Source of the DNA: an uncultured Clostridia bacterium
GTDB taxonomy: Bacteria; Bacillota; Clostridia; Oscillospirales; Ruminococcaceae
Direction of reading: 5' to 3'
Assembly: GCA_947630555.1 (NCBI GenBank)
Contig: CANRIA010000011.1
Location: forward strand, 1-62,048
Length of the DNA stretch: 62,048 nt
The position numbers and the translations under genes are program-made. Of the stretch, positions 19,501-26,879 are shown one piece after another. The first letter of the stretch is position 1. Every line of letters starts with the position of its first letter. A model generated the notes under the pieces. That model had not been told where the DNA came from. It did no database searches and was given only the letters and a program-made list of their open reading frames with translations.

Positions 19501-19719
19501 GGTGCGGTAGCGCGGTATCATGTCCTTTATAACTCTTGTCAGAACATGACCGATGTGCGGCTTGCCGTTAGCAGTCGGCGGCCCGTCATAAAAAACATAG
19601 GGCTTAGCATCTTTGCGCATTTCTATGCTCTTTTTAAAGATGTCGTTTTCCTGCCAGAATTTCAGAGTGGCTTTTTCTCTGTCTACAAAATTCAGATCTG
19701 TAGAAACTTTAGCATACAT
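16570..19719 (-). CDS. ileS: Isoleucyl-tRNA synthetase, eukaryote-like (type 2)
   Basis: Class I synthetase of 1049 residues. HIGH is at 55-58 in PPTANGKPHIGHVLTR and KMSKS is in GQKMSKSKGNAVDP; a zinc site is visible (CWRCGSPL, CEKCGKQ). The PPTANGKPHIGH form, the length and the C-terminal extension match the eukaryote-like type 2 enzyme, which as a class is poorly inhibited by mupirocin. The frame opens 14 codons earlier, but the ATG at 19719 follows GGAGGG and starts MYAKVSTDLNF. It is controlled by the T-box leader upstream. Confidence 0.95.
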   Translation of the reverse strand: MYAKVSTDLNFVDREKATLKFWQENDIFKKSIEMRKDAKPYVFYDGPPTANGKPHIGHVLTRVIKDMIPRYRTMKGYMVPRKAGWDTHGLPVELEVEKMLGLDGKEQIEEYGLEPFIKKCKESVWKYKGMWEDFSGTVGFWADMDDPYVTYHNDFIESEWWALKQIWDKGLLYKGFKIVPYCPRCGTPLSSHEVAQGYKTVKERSAVVRFKIVGEDAYFLAWTTTPWTLPSNVALCVNPDEEYCKVKAADGYTYIMATALLDSVLGKLAEEGKAAYEIIEKYKGSDLEYKEYEPLFICAGECAAKQHKKGHYVTCDGYVTMSDGTGIVHIAPAFGEDDAKVGRKYDLPFVQFVDDKGEMTKETAYAGMFVKDADLEILKDLDKEGKLFDAPKFEHEYPHCWRCGSPLIYYARDTWFIKMTEVRDRLIANNNTINWYPESIGTGRFGDWLKNVQDWGLSRNRYWGTPLNIWECECGHKHSVGSIEELKSLSDNCPDDIELHRPYIDAVTIKCEKCGKQMKRVPEVIDCWFDSGSMPFAQHHYPFENKEKFEQQFPADFISEAVDQTRGWFYSLLAISTLLFDKAPYKNVIVLGLVQDENGQKMSKSKGNAVDPFDALQKFGADAIRWYFYTNSAPWLPNRFHDKVVIEGQRKFMGTLWNTYAFYVLYAEIDQFDPTKHTLDFGSLAVIDKWLLSKMNSMVKAVDDNLANYRIPEAAKALDNFVDEMSNWYVRRCRERFWAQELSQDKINAYMTLYTALVTVAKAAAPMIPFMAEDIYRNLVCSVDKNAPISVHLCSFPEVNEAQIDTQLEDTMEELLKIVVLGRAARNGSNIKNRQPIAKMYVKAPEKLDEFFTEIVRDELNLKEVIFCDDVSDFMTFSFKPQLKTLGPKYGKQIGEIRNALAPIDGSAAKKELDDTGFVTLSLSTGDIKLEKDDLLIEIIQKEGFFTVSEQDTTVALDTCLTPELIEEGFVREVISKVQQMRKEADFNVMDHITVYCGGNEKIEGIIKRNEAAIGHDVLCDSFKFGEVKGFSKSWDINGEKVELGVEKI

Positions 19720-19749
19720 ATAATATCCCTCCGAAGTATAATTTACAAT

Positions 19750-19998
19750 AAAAAAGAGCATTATCCGAATTAAGGACGAATGCTCGTATAAACCACCTTA
19801 TTCGCATACGCGGCTTTTGACCGTATATGTTATCCCGTAACGGGGGATGCCGTCGCCGTCTACTTGGGGCAAGCCTTTTCAGGGCGCAGCTACAAAGTGA
19901 TGTTCGGTCTGCTCCTACCGTTAGCGCCTTTCACCTCACGCGCCTCTCTGAAAACTTTGAAACAGCTTACTGTCTTTGTCACAGCCTTTGTACATATC
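19750..19998 (-). ncRNA. T-box leader of ileS (Ile specifier ATC)
   Basis: Transcription-attenuating riboswitch sensing uncharged tRNA-Ile. On the minus strand one sees, in order, the stem I hallmark CAGAGAGG...GGTGAAAGGC, a specifier ATC followed by A in GAACATCACTTTG, the AGTAGAC...GACGG region, the T-box AAGGTGGTT (19799-19791), and a terminator GAGCATT/AATGCTC (19785-19756) with a T-run. The codon ATC agrees with the downstream gene. The T-box ends GGTTTATACGAGC rather than the commoner GGTACCGCG. Confidence 0.92.
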
Positions 19999-20004
19999 AT
20001 ATAT

Positions 20005-20033
20005 ATTTTATCACCATTTTTCCTTCTTGTCAA
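20005..20033 (-). promoter_or_regulatory. Promoter of the ileS T-box transcript
   Basis: TTGACA (20033-20028), 17-base spacer, TAAAAT (20010-20005) on the minus strand, directly upstream of the leader. Confidence 0.88.
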
Positions 20034-20072
20034 TAGCTGAAAGTTTATTTGCGGCAAATTTTTTTCGCGCTC

Positions 20073-20101
20073 TTGAAAAATAATTCCAAATGTGCTATGC
20101 T
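20073..20101 (+). promoter_or_regulatory. Promoter of the HAD-phospholipase pair
   Basis: TTGAAA (20073-20078), 17-base spacer, TATGCT (20096-20101), 33 bases before the GTG at 20135. Confidence 0.75.
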
Positions 20102-20134
20102 ATAAATGGCAGAAATCATAAGGAGCGTAAAACA

Positions 20135-20745
20135 GTGATAAAAAACATAGTATTTATATAGGCATGGTGCTTGTTGATTTCCGCAAGCGCGAATACTGCA
20201 AAGAACTCGGCTTTGATGACTATACCACCGAGCGCATAGTAAAAGGCATTGTTGAAAGACCCATGTGGAACGAGCTTGATATGGGCATAATATCAGAGCA
20301 GGATATTTTAGACGACTATATAAACCGCGAGCCCGATATGCGCGCTCAGGCACAGCTTTTTATGAAAGACCTGACCGAGATAGTCCACAGCTTTCCTGAT
20401 AGCCGTCAGTGGCTTTCAGACCTTAAAGCAAAAGACTATAATATATATCTTCTTACAAATTACCCCAAAGATATGTTTGAGCTTCATAAGAATACACAGT
20501 TTGATTTTATGGACTTTGTCAGCGGATATGTCGTTTCATCGCATATAAATATTACCAAGCCGGACAGGCGTATATATGAATATCTTCTGCAAAAGTATGC
20601 GCTTAACGCTAAAGAATGTGTTTTTCTTGACGACCTTGAAGCAAACACCGCAACCGCCGAATATTTAGGATTTAAGACTATCACAGTTACCGACAGGCAG
20701 GCTGCAAAACAAAAGCTATATGAAATTCTTGAACAAAACCGATAA
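20135..20745 (+). pseudogene. HAD-family hydrolase, frameshifted at its catalytic Asp
   Basis: HAD subfamily IA phosphatase-like protein. The intact frame from the ATG at 20164 (193 residues) starts with MVLVDFRKREYCKELGF and keeps motif II (LLTNYP), Lys (ITKPDRRIY) and motif III (VFLDDLEAN), but lacks the N-terminal strand with the nucleophile. Upstream, AAGGAG (20120-20125) and a GTG at 20135 encode VIKNIVF and then hit TAG. Adding one base after the TTT codon (about 20154) would give IVFDIGMVLVDF, the expected motif I. So either a one-base deletion inactivated the gene or the assembly has an error. The zinc phospholipase-like gene follows 14 bases downstream. Confidence 0.85.
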
Positions 20746-20759
20746 AGCGAGGATACCTT

Positions 20760-21899
20760 ATGAGAAAAATATATAAAGACCGCCTGAGACCCATTATTGC
20801 CTATGCATGGAAAAGCCCCACCCATGCCGATATAGTTTCAAAATCGCTTGAAATTCTTGCTAATGACGGCTATCGCGAGCAGCATGACTTTTTTGCCGCA
20901 TATGCCGATATTCTTACCGAATATGCTACAGTGCCCGACAGAAAAGGTGATACCGATAAAGGCAAGGGCTATCACTATTATTGCGCAAAAAATGTGCACG
21001 GCAAGCGCGCAGTACCGACCGACAGCGGCTATTATAAGTCGGGCAAAAACGCCACAACACCCAGCAGATATTCACGCTCGGCACGCAGCATTTTTGAAGA
21101 TGACTATCAGCTTGCACTTACGTTTTTTGCAAGCGGCGGTGCTGAAAATATCGCCCTTTCTATGCAGTTTGTCGGCAGATGTATGCATATGATCTCAGAT
21201 GTTTGCTGCACGCCGCATACCACTGATTTAACGCTTACTTCTTCAAAAAGCGGCAGGCATAAGCTCTTTGAGCAGTACGCGCGCGATATTTACCCTCGCT
21301 TTCATGCCCAAAGCGGCTTTGACAGCATATACAGCAAGCACCTCGAAGAAAACACAGTCGGCGAGCACATGAACGACCTTGCCGCAATGTCAGCCGAGTA
21401 TTATGATATTCTTATAAAAGCCAAAAAGCCCACCGAGCTTGACAGCGCCATTGAAAATATGCTATGCCTTGCCCAGCGCAGATGTGCCGCCTTTTTGCTT
21501 AGATTTTATAAAGATGCGGCGAACAAAGAGCTTGCACTTCAAAATGGCAAAACGTATTACGTTCGCAGCGCTGCAAACGGCAGATATCTTTCATGCGGCG
21601 GCTGTTTTAAAAGCGGTGTAAGCCTTTCAAAAACGGCAGAAAAACTCATACTTACCGCCAACGAACAGGGATTTTATGAGCTTGAATTTGTAGATAGCGG
21701 CTGCAAACTTTCTCTTGCCAAAAAGCAAAACTCACAGTGCAAACTAAAAATAGGCAAGAGCGCAAACGGCTATCGCATACTTACAGGCACTTCGCACTAT
21801 ATAAATGCCATAACAGGCGCAAAAAACGGCTGCGTTTACAGCAAGCAGTACGACCCCGATAACCTTTTTCAGTGCTGGTATTTTGAAGCTGCAAAGTAA
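20760..21899 (+). CDS. Zinc phospholipase C-like protein with C-terminal beta-trefoil-like region
   Basis: 379 residues. The first ~250 match the zinc-dependent phospholipase C/S1-P1 fold. The ligand set of the trizinc site can be placed: Trp17, His22, an Asp near 60, His72, His143, Asp147, His153, His167, Glu171. The spacings 143-147-153-167-171 equal those of B. cereus PLC (118-122-128-142-146). Residues about 262-379 (GKTYYVRSAANGRYLSCGG...) look like a fascin/ricin-type trefoil. No signal peptide is present, which is unusual for PLC, so substrate and location are open. RBS AGCGAGG is modest. Confidence 0.75.
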   Translation: MRKIYKDRLRPIIAYAWKSPTHADIVSKSLEILANDGYREQHDFFAAYADILTEYATVPDRKGDTDKGKGYHYYCAKNVHGKRAVPTDSGYYKSGKNATTPSRYSRSARSIFEDDYQLALTFFASGGAENIALSMQFVGRCMHMISDVCCTPHTTDLTLTSSKSGRHKLFEQYARDIYPRFHAQSGFDSIYSKHLEENTVGEHMNDLAAMSAEYYDILIKAKKPTELDSAIENMLCLAQRRCAAFLLRFYKDAANKELALQNGKTYYVRSAANGRYLSCGGCFKSGVSLSKTAEKLILTANEQGFYELEFVDSGCKLSLAKKQNSQCKLKIGKSANGYRILTGTSHYINAITGAKNGCVYSKQYDPDNLFQCWYFEAAK

Positions 21900-21905
21900 A
21901 AACTT

Positions 21906-21934
21906 ACCCTGCCGACCATAGAGCCGACAGGGCA
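21906..21934 (-). terminator. Terminator after the SGNH hydrolase gene
   Basis: On the minus strand CCCTGTCG...CGGCAGGG pairs with one G-U and is followed by TAAGTTTTT. It is placed between convergent genes. Confidence 0.7.
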
Positions 21935-21939
21935 TTTTG

Positions 21940-22983
21940 TTACTTGTTTTTGAAATTATGTATGCTGTGCAGGAATAGAACCGTGATCATTATTATAAGC
22001 ATGAAGAAAAATCCGAACATTACCCGTGAATAATTTTTTGCCTGCTTTATCTTTTCTTCGTCTGCTTTTGAGCTTGCATCGGGGTCAATTACCCAAGTTG
22101 TGAAAGTGTGGCTGGTTATTTCTTTGTCCAGCAGTTCAAAAATCAGCGCGTGTCCGTCAGCGTTCGGGTGAATATCAAGGTCGCCTATATTTGTAAGCTC
22201 TTTGTTTTTGCCCTCAAACGCCGCCGCAACGTCTACTACCTTGTATCGGTCGCTGCCGTCACTGCCTGCCGCTTTGTTTTTAATAATCTCGTTTATCTTG
22301 CCTATAGCATCTGCTGCTATCTCGTCTATCATCGGTATCTGTTCAAATCCCTCAAACGGGTCGTATATCGTGTCTATAACTACTAAAGCTTCGGGATTTA
22401 TTTCCCGTATTTTTACGATAAGCGCTTCAAAGTCAGTTTCAAAGCCTGCAATTGCTTCTTCGGTTTTTTCGGGCAGCGCAGATAAAATTTCCGCAATTTT
22501 AAGTGGGTCAATATTTAAAGAACCTTCTTGCTGAGAACTGTCATCTCCGCTTTCGCTGTCTGTAGGGGCAACATCTTCAAGCATACCCAGCAAAACGTGC
22601 AAAAGGTCGTTTCCGCCTATAGAAATAAGAATCGTATCCGAGTTCTTTACATGACTTGACACATTTGTGTCCGACAGCAAATTCAAAAGGTCAGCCGTCG
22701 TCGCTCCCGAAACCGCATCATTAAAGTAATTGCTGTCAGCTTTAAGACCGTATTTTTCAGCAAGTTTGTTGGCATATGATGCTGTATTATAGCAAGGCTC
22801 GTTTTCACGCTCATAGCCTTCAAGACCGTAACCTGCCGCGATCGAATCGCCAAGTACAGTCATTTTAAAAGGTGTGTTTTGTGATATTTCTTTCAAATTT
22901 CCTATAGCGGCAGCCGAAGCAGCACAGCAAAACATCATAGCTGCAGCAGCCAGCACCGAAATTACCCTTTTTATAAATTTCAT
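21940..22983 (-). CDS. Secreted, membrane-anchored SGNH/GDSL hydrolase
   Basis: 347 residues. A signal peptide (MKFIKRVISVLAAAAMMFCCAASAAA) leads into an SGNH hydrolase: Ser in VLGDSIAAGYG (block I), GGND in ISIGGNDLL (block III) and the DIHPNADGH Asp/His (block V). A C-terminal hydrophobic helix (VMFGFFFMLIIMITVLFL) would anchor it, with the catalytic domain outside. An acidic insert follows block III. Substrates may be acyl or acetyl esters of lipids or cell-wall polymers; this is not decided. The start at 22983 follows GGAGATAT; the frame is open further but without family residues. Confidence 0.88.
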   Translation of the reverse strand: MKFIKRVISVLAAAAMMFCCAASAAAIGNLKEISQNTPFKMTVLGDSIAAGYGLEGYERENEPCYNTASYANKLAEKYGLKADSNYFNDAVSGATTADLLNLLSDTNVSSHVKNSDTILISIGGNDLLHVLLGMLEDVAPTDSESGDDSSQQEGSLNIDPLKIAEILSALPEKTEEAIAGFETDFEALIVKIREINPEALVVIDTIYDPFEGFEQIPMIDEIAADAIGKINEIIKNKAAGSDGSDRYKVVDVAAAFEGKNKELTNIGDLDIHPNADGHALIFELLDKEITSHTFTTWVIDPDASSKADEEKIKQAKNYSRVMFGFFFMLIIMITVLFLHSIHNFKNK

Positions 22984-23041
22984 AAATATATCTCCATATC
23001 TGTATATAAATTTCAGTTTATTATTTGTACTATCACAATGT

Positions 23042-23070
23042 ATTATAACACAGTATTCTGTAAAATGCAA
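23042..23070 (-). promoter_or_regulatory. Promoter of the SGNH hydrolase gene
   Basis: Minus strand TTGCAT (23070-23065), 17-base spacer, TATAAT (23047-23042). Confidence 0.75.
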
Positions 23071-23114
23071 GTAATGCACTCGCGGCTGATAATAAAATAT
23101 TTACAAAATGATTA

Positions 23115-23143
23115 TTGTAAATATATGAATTGTATTGTATAAT
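23115..23143 (+). promoter_or_regulatory. Promoter of the ABC-F gene
   Basis: TTGTAA (23115-23120), 17-base spacer, TATAAT (23138-23143). Confidence 0.8.
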
Positions 23144-23196
23144 ATATTTAAGTGTATAATTTATATAATTTTTTTAGGGACGGTAAAATTTTTGAT

Positions 23197-25122
23197 ATGA
23201 TAGTAAGTGTTGAAAATATTTATAAATATTATAACGGCGAACCGCTGCTGAAAGATGTGTCTTTCACCGTGGAAGATAAGGAAAGAATAGGCATTATAGG
23301 CGTAAACGGCTGCGGAAAGTCAACGCTTCTGCGTATACTTACAGGTGAAGAAGCATTCGATAAAACTCCCGACGGAAAGGGAAGCGTTACGGTATCTTCA
23401 AACAAGACTATAGGTATTTTAAAGCAAAACAGCGGTCTTGACAGCGACGAGAGCATAATAGGCGAGATGAAAAAGCCTTTTGCCGCTCTTTTCGGTATAT
23501 TGCAGCGCATGAAAGAGCTTGAGGGGCAAATGACTGAGCTGCACGGCGCAGAACTTGAGCAGGTAAGTGCCGAGTATTCCAAGCTTTCAGCGTATTTTGA
23601 AGCTATGGACGGCTACCGCATTGATGTTCGTATAAACACTGTGCTTTGGGGCATGGGCTTTGGCGAAGTTTCTCGCGAAAGGAAAATTTCTACTTTAAGC
23701 GGCGGAGAAAAAACGCGCCTTGCCCTTGCAAAACTGCTGATAGAACAGCCAGACCTGCTTATACTTGATGAGCCCACAAATCACCTTGATATGGCAACAC
23801 TGCGCTGGCTGGAAGAACATCTTAAAAGCTATAAAGGCGCAATACTCGTGGTCTCGCATGACAGATATTTTCTTGATAAGCTTGTTGGCAGGATATTTGA
23901 GATACATAAAGGCAGCCTGCGCGCTTATAAGGGCAACTACAGCGCTTATGCAACGCAGAAAAAGATGAACACCGAGCGGCAGAACAAGGAATATGAGCTT
24001 CAGCAAAAGGAAATAGCCAAGCTGGAAGACTTTATTGTAAGGCATAAGGTAAGGGCGACCAGCGCTAAAGCGGCAAAATCAAAGCAGCACGCACTTGACA
24101 GGATAGAGCGTGTTGAAAAGCCCGATGAAAGCGTAAAAATACCAAAAATATCGCTCGAATATGACATTACACCGCCTAAAGAGCTGCTTTCGGTAGAAGG
24201 GTGTGAGTTATGTGTCGGCACGGGTGATAAGCGCAAACTTATTGCCGACAATATCAGCTTTAATGTTCGCAGAGGTGAAAAGGCAGCATTTGTTGGCGTG
24301 AACGGCGCAGGAAAAACCTCGCTGCTGAAACTTGTGCAGGGCATTATCCCTCACGAAAAAGGGCGTATAAAGTGGGCACCCAACGTAAAGCTCTCGTATT
24401 TCGAGCAGGAGCATAACTATCTGCATATGGGGCTTACAGCCTTTGAGGAAATACAAAACAGATACCCTTCAATGAGCGAACTGCTTATACGCAAAAGCCT
24501 CGCAGCAGTGCTTCTTACCGGAGAAGATGTCTTCAAGCCTATAAGCGTTCTAAGCGGCGGTGAAAGGGCAAAACTGTGCTTTTGCATAATGTCTCTCAAC
24601 CGCGGCAATGTGCTTATTCTTGACGAGCCCACCAACCACCTTGATATAGACTCAATGGAAGTGCTTGAAGATGCTTTGAAACAGTTTGACGGTACTATTA
24701 TTTTAGTATCGCACGACAGGTATCTTCTTTCAAAAGTGGCTACAAAAATCTTTGAGATAGACGGCGGTGAGCTGCATGAATACAGCGGCGGATATGAGTT
24801 TTATGAAAATGCCAAGGCTTTGCAGGAAGAATCGCAGAATGAGAATAAACAAAAGCAGGAAGATGTAAAGCCGATAAAAGAAAACAGCGGCTACAGAACA
24901 CGCCGGCAGAGAGCGGAAGATGCTAAAAAGCGGCAGAGAATATCGGCAGTTGAAAAAGAGATAGAGCAGATAGAAAACACCATATCAGATCTGGAGCAGC
25001 AGATAGCCGACGAGAAAAACGCATCTGATTTTGAACTTATAACTTCGCTTTGTTCTCAGCTTGAAGAGCAGAAAAATGCCCTTGACGAAAAAATGGAAGA
25101 ATGGGCGCAGCTGGACTGTTGA
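23197..25122 (+). CDS. ABC-F family ATPase
   Basis: Soluble twin-ATPase of 641 residues. Walker A motifs are GVNGCGKSTLL and GVNGAGKTSLL; signatures are LSGGEKTRLALAKLL and LSGGERAKLCF; two LILDEPTNHLD Walker B motifs are present. Between the domains lies the interdomain linker typical of ABC-F proteins, and the C terminus (about 575-641) is a coiled coil. There are no membrane segments. ABC-F proteins act on ribosomes, some giving antibiotic protection; this one resembles the housekeeping YdiF/Uup-type group more than resistance factors (inference). The ATG at 23197 begins MIVSVENIYKYY; its RBS is weak. Confidence 0.92.
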   Translation: MIVSVENIYKYYNGEPLLKDVSFTVEDKERIGIIGVNGCGKSTLLRILTGEEAFDKTPDGKGSVTVSSNKTIGILKQNSGLDSDESIIGEMKKPFAALFGILQRMKELEGQMTELHGAELEQVSAEYSKLSAYFEAMDGYRIDVRINTVLWGMGFGEVSRERKISTLSGGEKTRLALAKLLIEQPDLLILDEPTNHLDMATLRWLEEHLKSYKGAILVVSHDRYFLDKLVGRIFEIHKGSLRAYKGNYSAYATQKKMNTERQNKEYELQQKEIAKLEDFIVRHKVRATSAKAAKSKQHALDRIERVEKPDESVKIPKISLEYDITPPKELLSVEGCELCVGTGDKRKLIADNISFNVRRGEKAAFVGVNGAGKTSLLKLVQGIIPHEKGRIKWAPNVKLSYFEQEHNYLHMGLTAFEEIQNRYPSMSELLIRKSLAAVLLTGEDVFKPISVLSGGERAKLCFCIMSLNRGNVLILDEPTNHLDIDSMEVLEDALKQFDGTIILVSHDRYLLSKVATKIFEIDGGELHEYSGGYEFYENAKALQEESQNENKQKQEDVKPIKENSGYRTRRQRAEDAKKRQRISAVEKEIEQIENTISDLEQQIADEKNASDFELITSLCSQLEEQKNALDEKMEEWAQLDC

Positions 25123-25147
25123 CAAACCGAAATTTAAGTGATATAAT
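25119..25147 (+). promoter_or_regulatory. Promoter of the AraC-type regulator
   Basis: TTGACA (25119-25124) overlaps the ABC-F stop codon; 17-base spacer, TATAAT (25142-25147). A perfect match to consensus spacing. Confidence 0.85.
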
Positions 25148-25241
25148 TATATGAAACAGTAATTTTTTCGCATTGAAGAAAATATTAAAGAAAGGTAAAC
25201 GGTCGCTTAGCATAAAGTTAAGTGGCAATGTGGTGAATGTG

Positions 25242-26066
25242 ATGAATGATTTTTCGTATTCAATACTAAGCGCTGAAACTCAGCTTCCGTTCTATGTCGT
25301 CGGCATAGGTTCTATTGACAGGGAATATCATGTTAAGCGCGACGACGGTTATCCGTATCATCAGATAATATATACAGTAAGAGGCGAGGGCGTGCTTCGC
25401 GTTGACGGGGAGGAGTATGAGATAAAGCCCGGTTATGGCTATTATCTTCCCAAAAACGTTCCGCATGAGTATTTTACAGAGCTTGATGTGTGGGAGAACC
25501 ACTGGGTCGTGTTTGACGGCTATGGCGTTGAAGATGTGCTTAAACTTATGCATTTTGAGCAGGCAAAGGTGTTCAAAATATCCGACCTTTCAGTGCCCGA
25601 AGTGCTTTTCAAAAAGATGCTGTATCTTTTGAAATCGGATTATTTTTACAGCGGCTATCAGTGCTCGGCGCTTTTGTATCAGTATCTTTTAGAGCTTAAC
25701 AGGTATGTAAACTTGCAGACTGCTGCTCAGGATACAAACAAGCTTTTGCAGCTTAAACCCGTTATTGACTTTATAGATGAGAATTACGGCAGGGATATAA
25801 CCTTGCAGGAACTTGCCAAAATAATAAATCTATCGCCGCAGTATCTTTGCAGACTTTTCAAAGAATGTTATGATATGCGTCCGTTTGAGTATATTGCAAG
25901 AAAAAGAATACAGCAGGCAAAAAATCTTCTTATATCCGAAAATATCTCGGTAAATGAAATATCTTCAAGAGTAGGCTATAACGATTGCAGCTATTTTTGC
26001 GCGGTGTTTAAAAAGCACGAAATGCTTTCGCCTGTGGAATTCAGATCCTTCCATAAAAAAGCATAG
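25242..26066 (+). CDS. AraC-family transcription regulator with cupin sensor domain
   Basis: About 274 residues. The N-terminal half is an AraC-binding cupin (HQIIYTVRGEGVLRVDGEEYEIKPGYGYYLPKNVPHEY), the usual sugar or small-ligand sensor. The C-terminal ~100 residues hold two helix-turn-helix units (ITLQELAKIINLSPQYLCRLFKE and ISVNEISSRVGYNDCSYFCAVFKK). The ligand is unknown. The start is uncertain: a TTG at 25173 extends the frame by 23 residues unlike the family, so the ATG at 25242 is preferred although its RBS is weak. Downstream genes 26088-27751 may be its targets or share its transcript. Confidence 0.88.
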   Translation: MNDFSYSILSAETQLPFYVVGIGSIDREYHVKRDDGYPYHQIIYTVRGEGVLRVDGEEYEIKPGYGYYLPKNVPHEYFTELDVWENHWVVFDGYGVEDVLKLMHFEQAKVFKISDLSVPEVLFKKMLYLLKSDYFYSGYQCSALLYQYLLELNRYVNLQTAAQDTNKLLQLKPVIDFIDENYGRDITLQELAKIINLSPQYLCRLFKECYDMRPFEYIARKRIQQAKNLLISENISVNEISSRVGYNDCSYFCAVFKKHEMLSPVEFRSFHKKA

Positions 26067-26087
26067 TAACAGATCACGGAGAACTGT

Positions 26088-26879
26088 ATGGACAGAAAAG
26101 AGTACATAAAAAGGGTAATGCCCATAATAAAAGAGCTCGGCGAAGAAAAAGCCGATATTGTGCTTGATAAGATAGCGGCATATCTTGTTGATGCAGGCGA
26201 GGAAAACGAGGCAGCCGCTCTTAATGCTTTGGGAATACCCGAACTGTTTGCAAGAAAATTTATACACAGCGGCGGTGAGTATGAGATTCCGCCGTTTTCG
26301 GGAGACCCCAGAAAGCAGTCTGCCGCAAAGCCTAAGCAGCAGGAAAAGCAGGAAAGCACCAAGATAATAGAAAATACCGAAGAAATGCCTCCCACTGAAA
26401 CTGTTACTGCCGCCGCCGCAACAACTCAGCCGAAATATACACCCACGCAGCCTAAATACTCACCACAGCAGCCCAAAACAGAGGCAGCTAGCAGGCAAGC
26501 CTCTAAGGCAGATAACAAAAAAGCTATAATAGTGCTTGCAATATTAGTGCTGACATCACCGTTGTGGCTGGGGTTTATGGCAATATTCTGCGCTATAGCT
26601 CTTGTGTTTGTAATAGCGGTAGTAATTATGCTTCTTGTAATGACTGTCGGCGGAGCGGCCCTGACTGTTTTCGGCATTATAAGAATTGTTTCGCTTTTGC
26701 CTGTCGGTCTTATAATGATAGGCGCAGGTCTGTTGCTTCTCGGTCTTTCAGGTATAGCATTTATACCGCTTTTGAATGTCTGCCTCAATACGCTAAGCGA
26801 TACAGTTCGTGATATTCGTGTGTTTGTAAAGCGCGTTATCTCTATAGCTTTTGAAAGCAAAGCGGAGGTGAGCCGATGA
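26088..26879 (+). CDS. DUF1700/HAAS-type membrane protein
   Basis: 263 residues. Residues 1-65 form a helical HAAS-like domain (DRKEYIKRVMPIIKELGEEKADIVLDKIAAYL). A Pro/Gln/Thr-rich linker follows (about 80-140), then three or more hydrophobic helices (145-235). HAAS/DUF1700 proteins are usually encoded with a PadR regulator and a DUF4097 protein and bear on envelope stress; the DUF4097 partner is present here, but no PadR gene is next to it. RBS is GGAGA. The ATGA overlap couples it to the next gene. Confidence 0.8.
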   Translation: MDRKEYIKRVMPIIKELGEEKADIVLDKIAAYLVDAGEENEAAALNALGIPELFARKFIHSGGEYEIPPFSGDPRKQSAAKPKQQEKQESTKIIENTEEMPPTETVTAAAATTQPKYTPTQPKYSPQQPKTEAASRQASKADNKKAIIVLAILVLTSPLWLGFMAIFCAIALVFVIAVVIMLLVMTVGGAALTVFGIIRIVSLLPVGLIMIGAGLLLLGLSGIAFIPLLNVCLNTLSDTVRDIRVFVKRVISIAFESKAEVSR

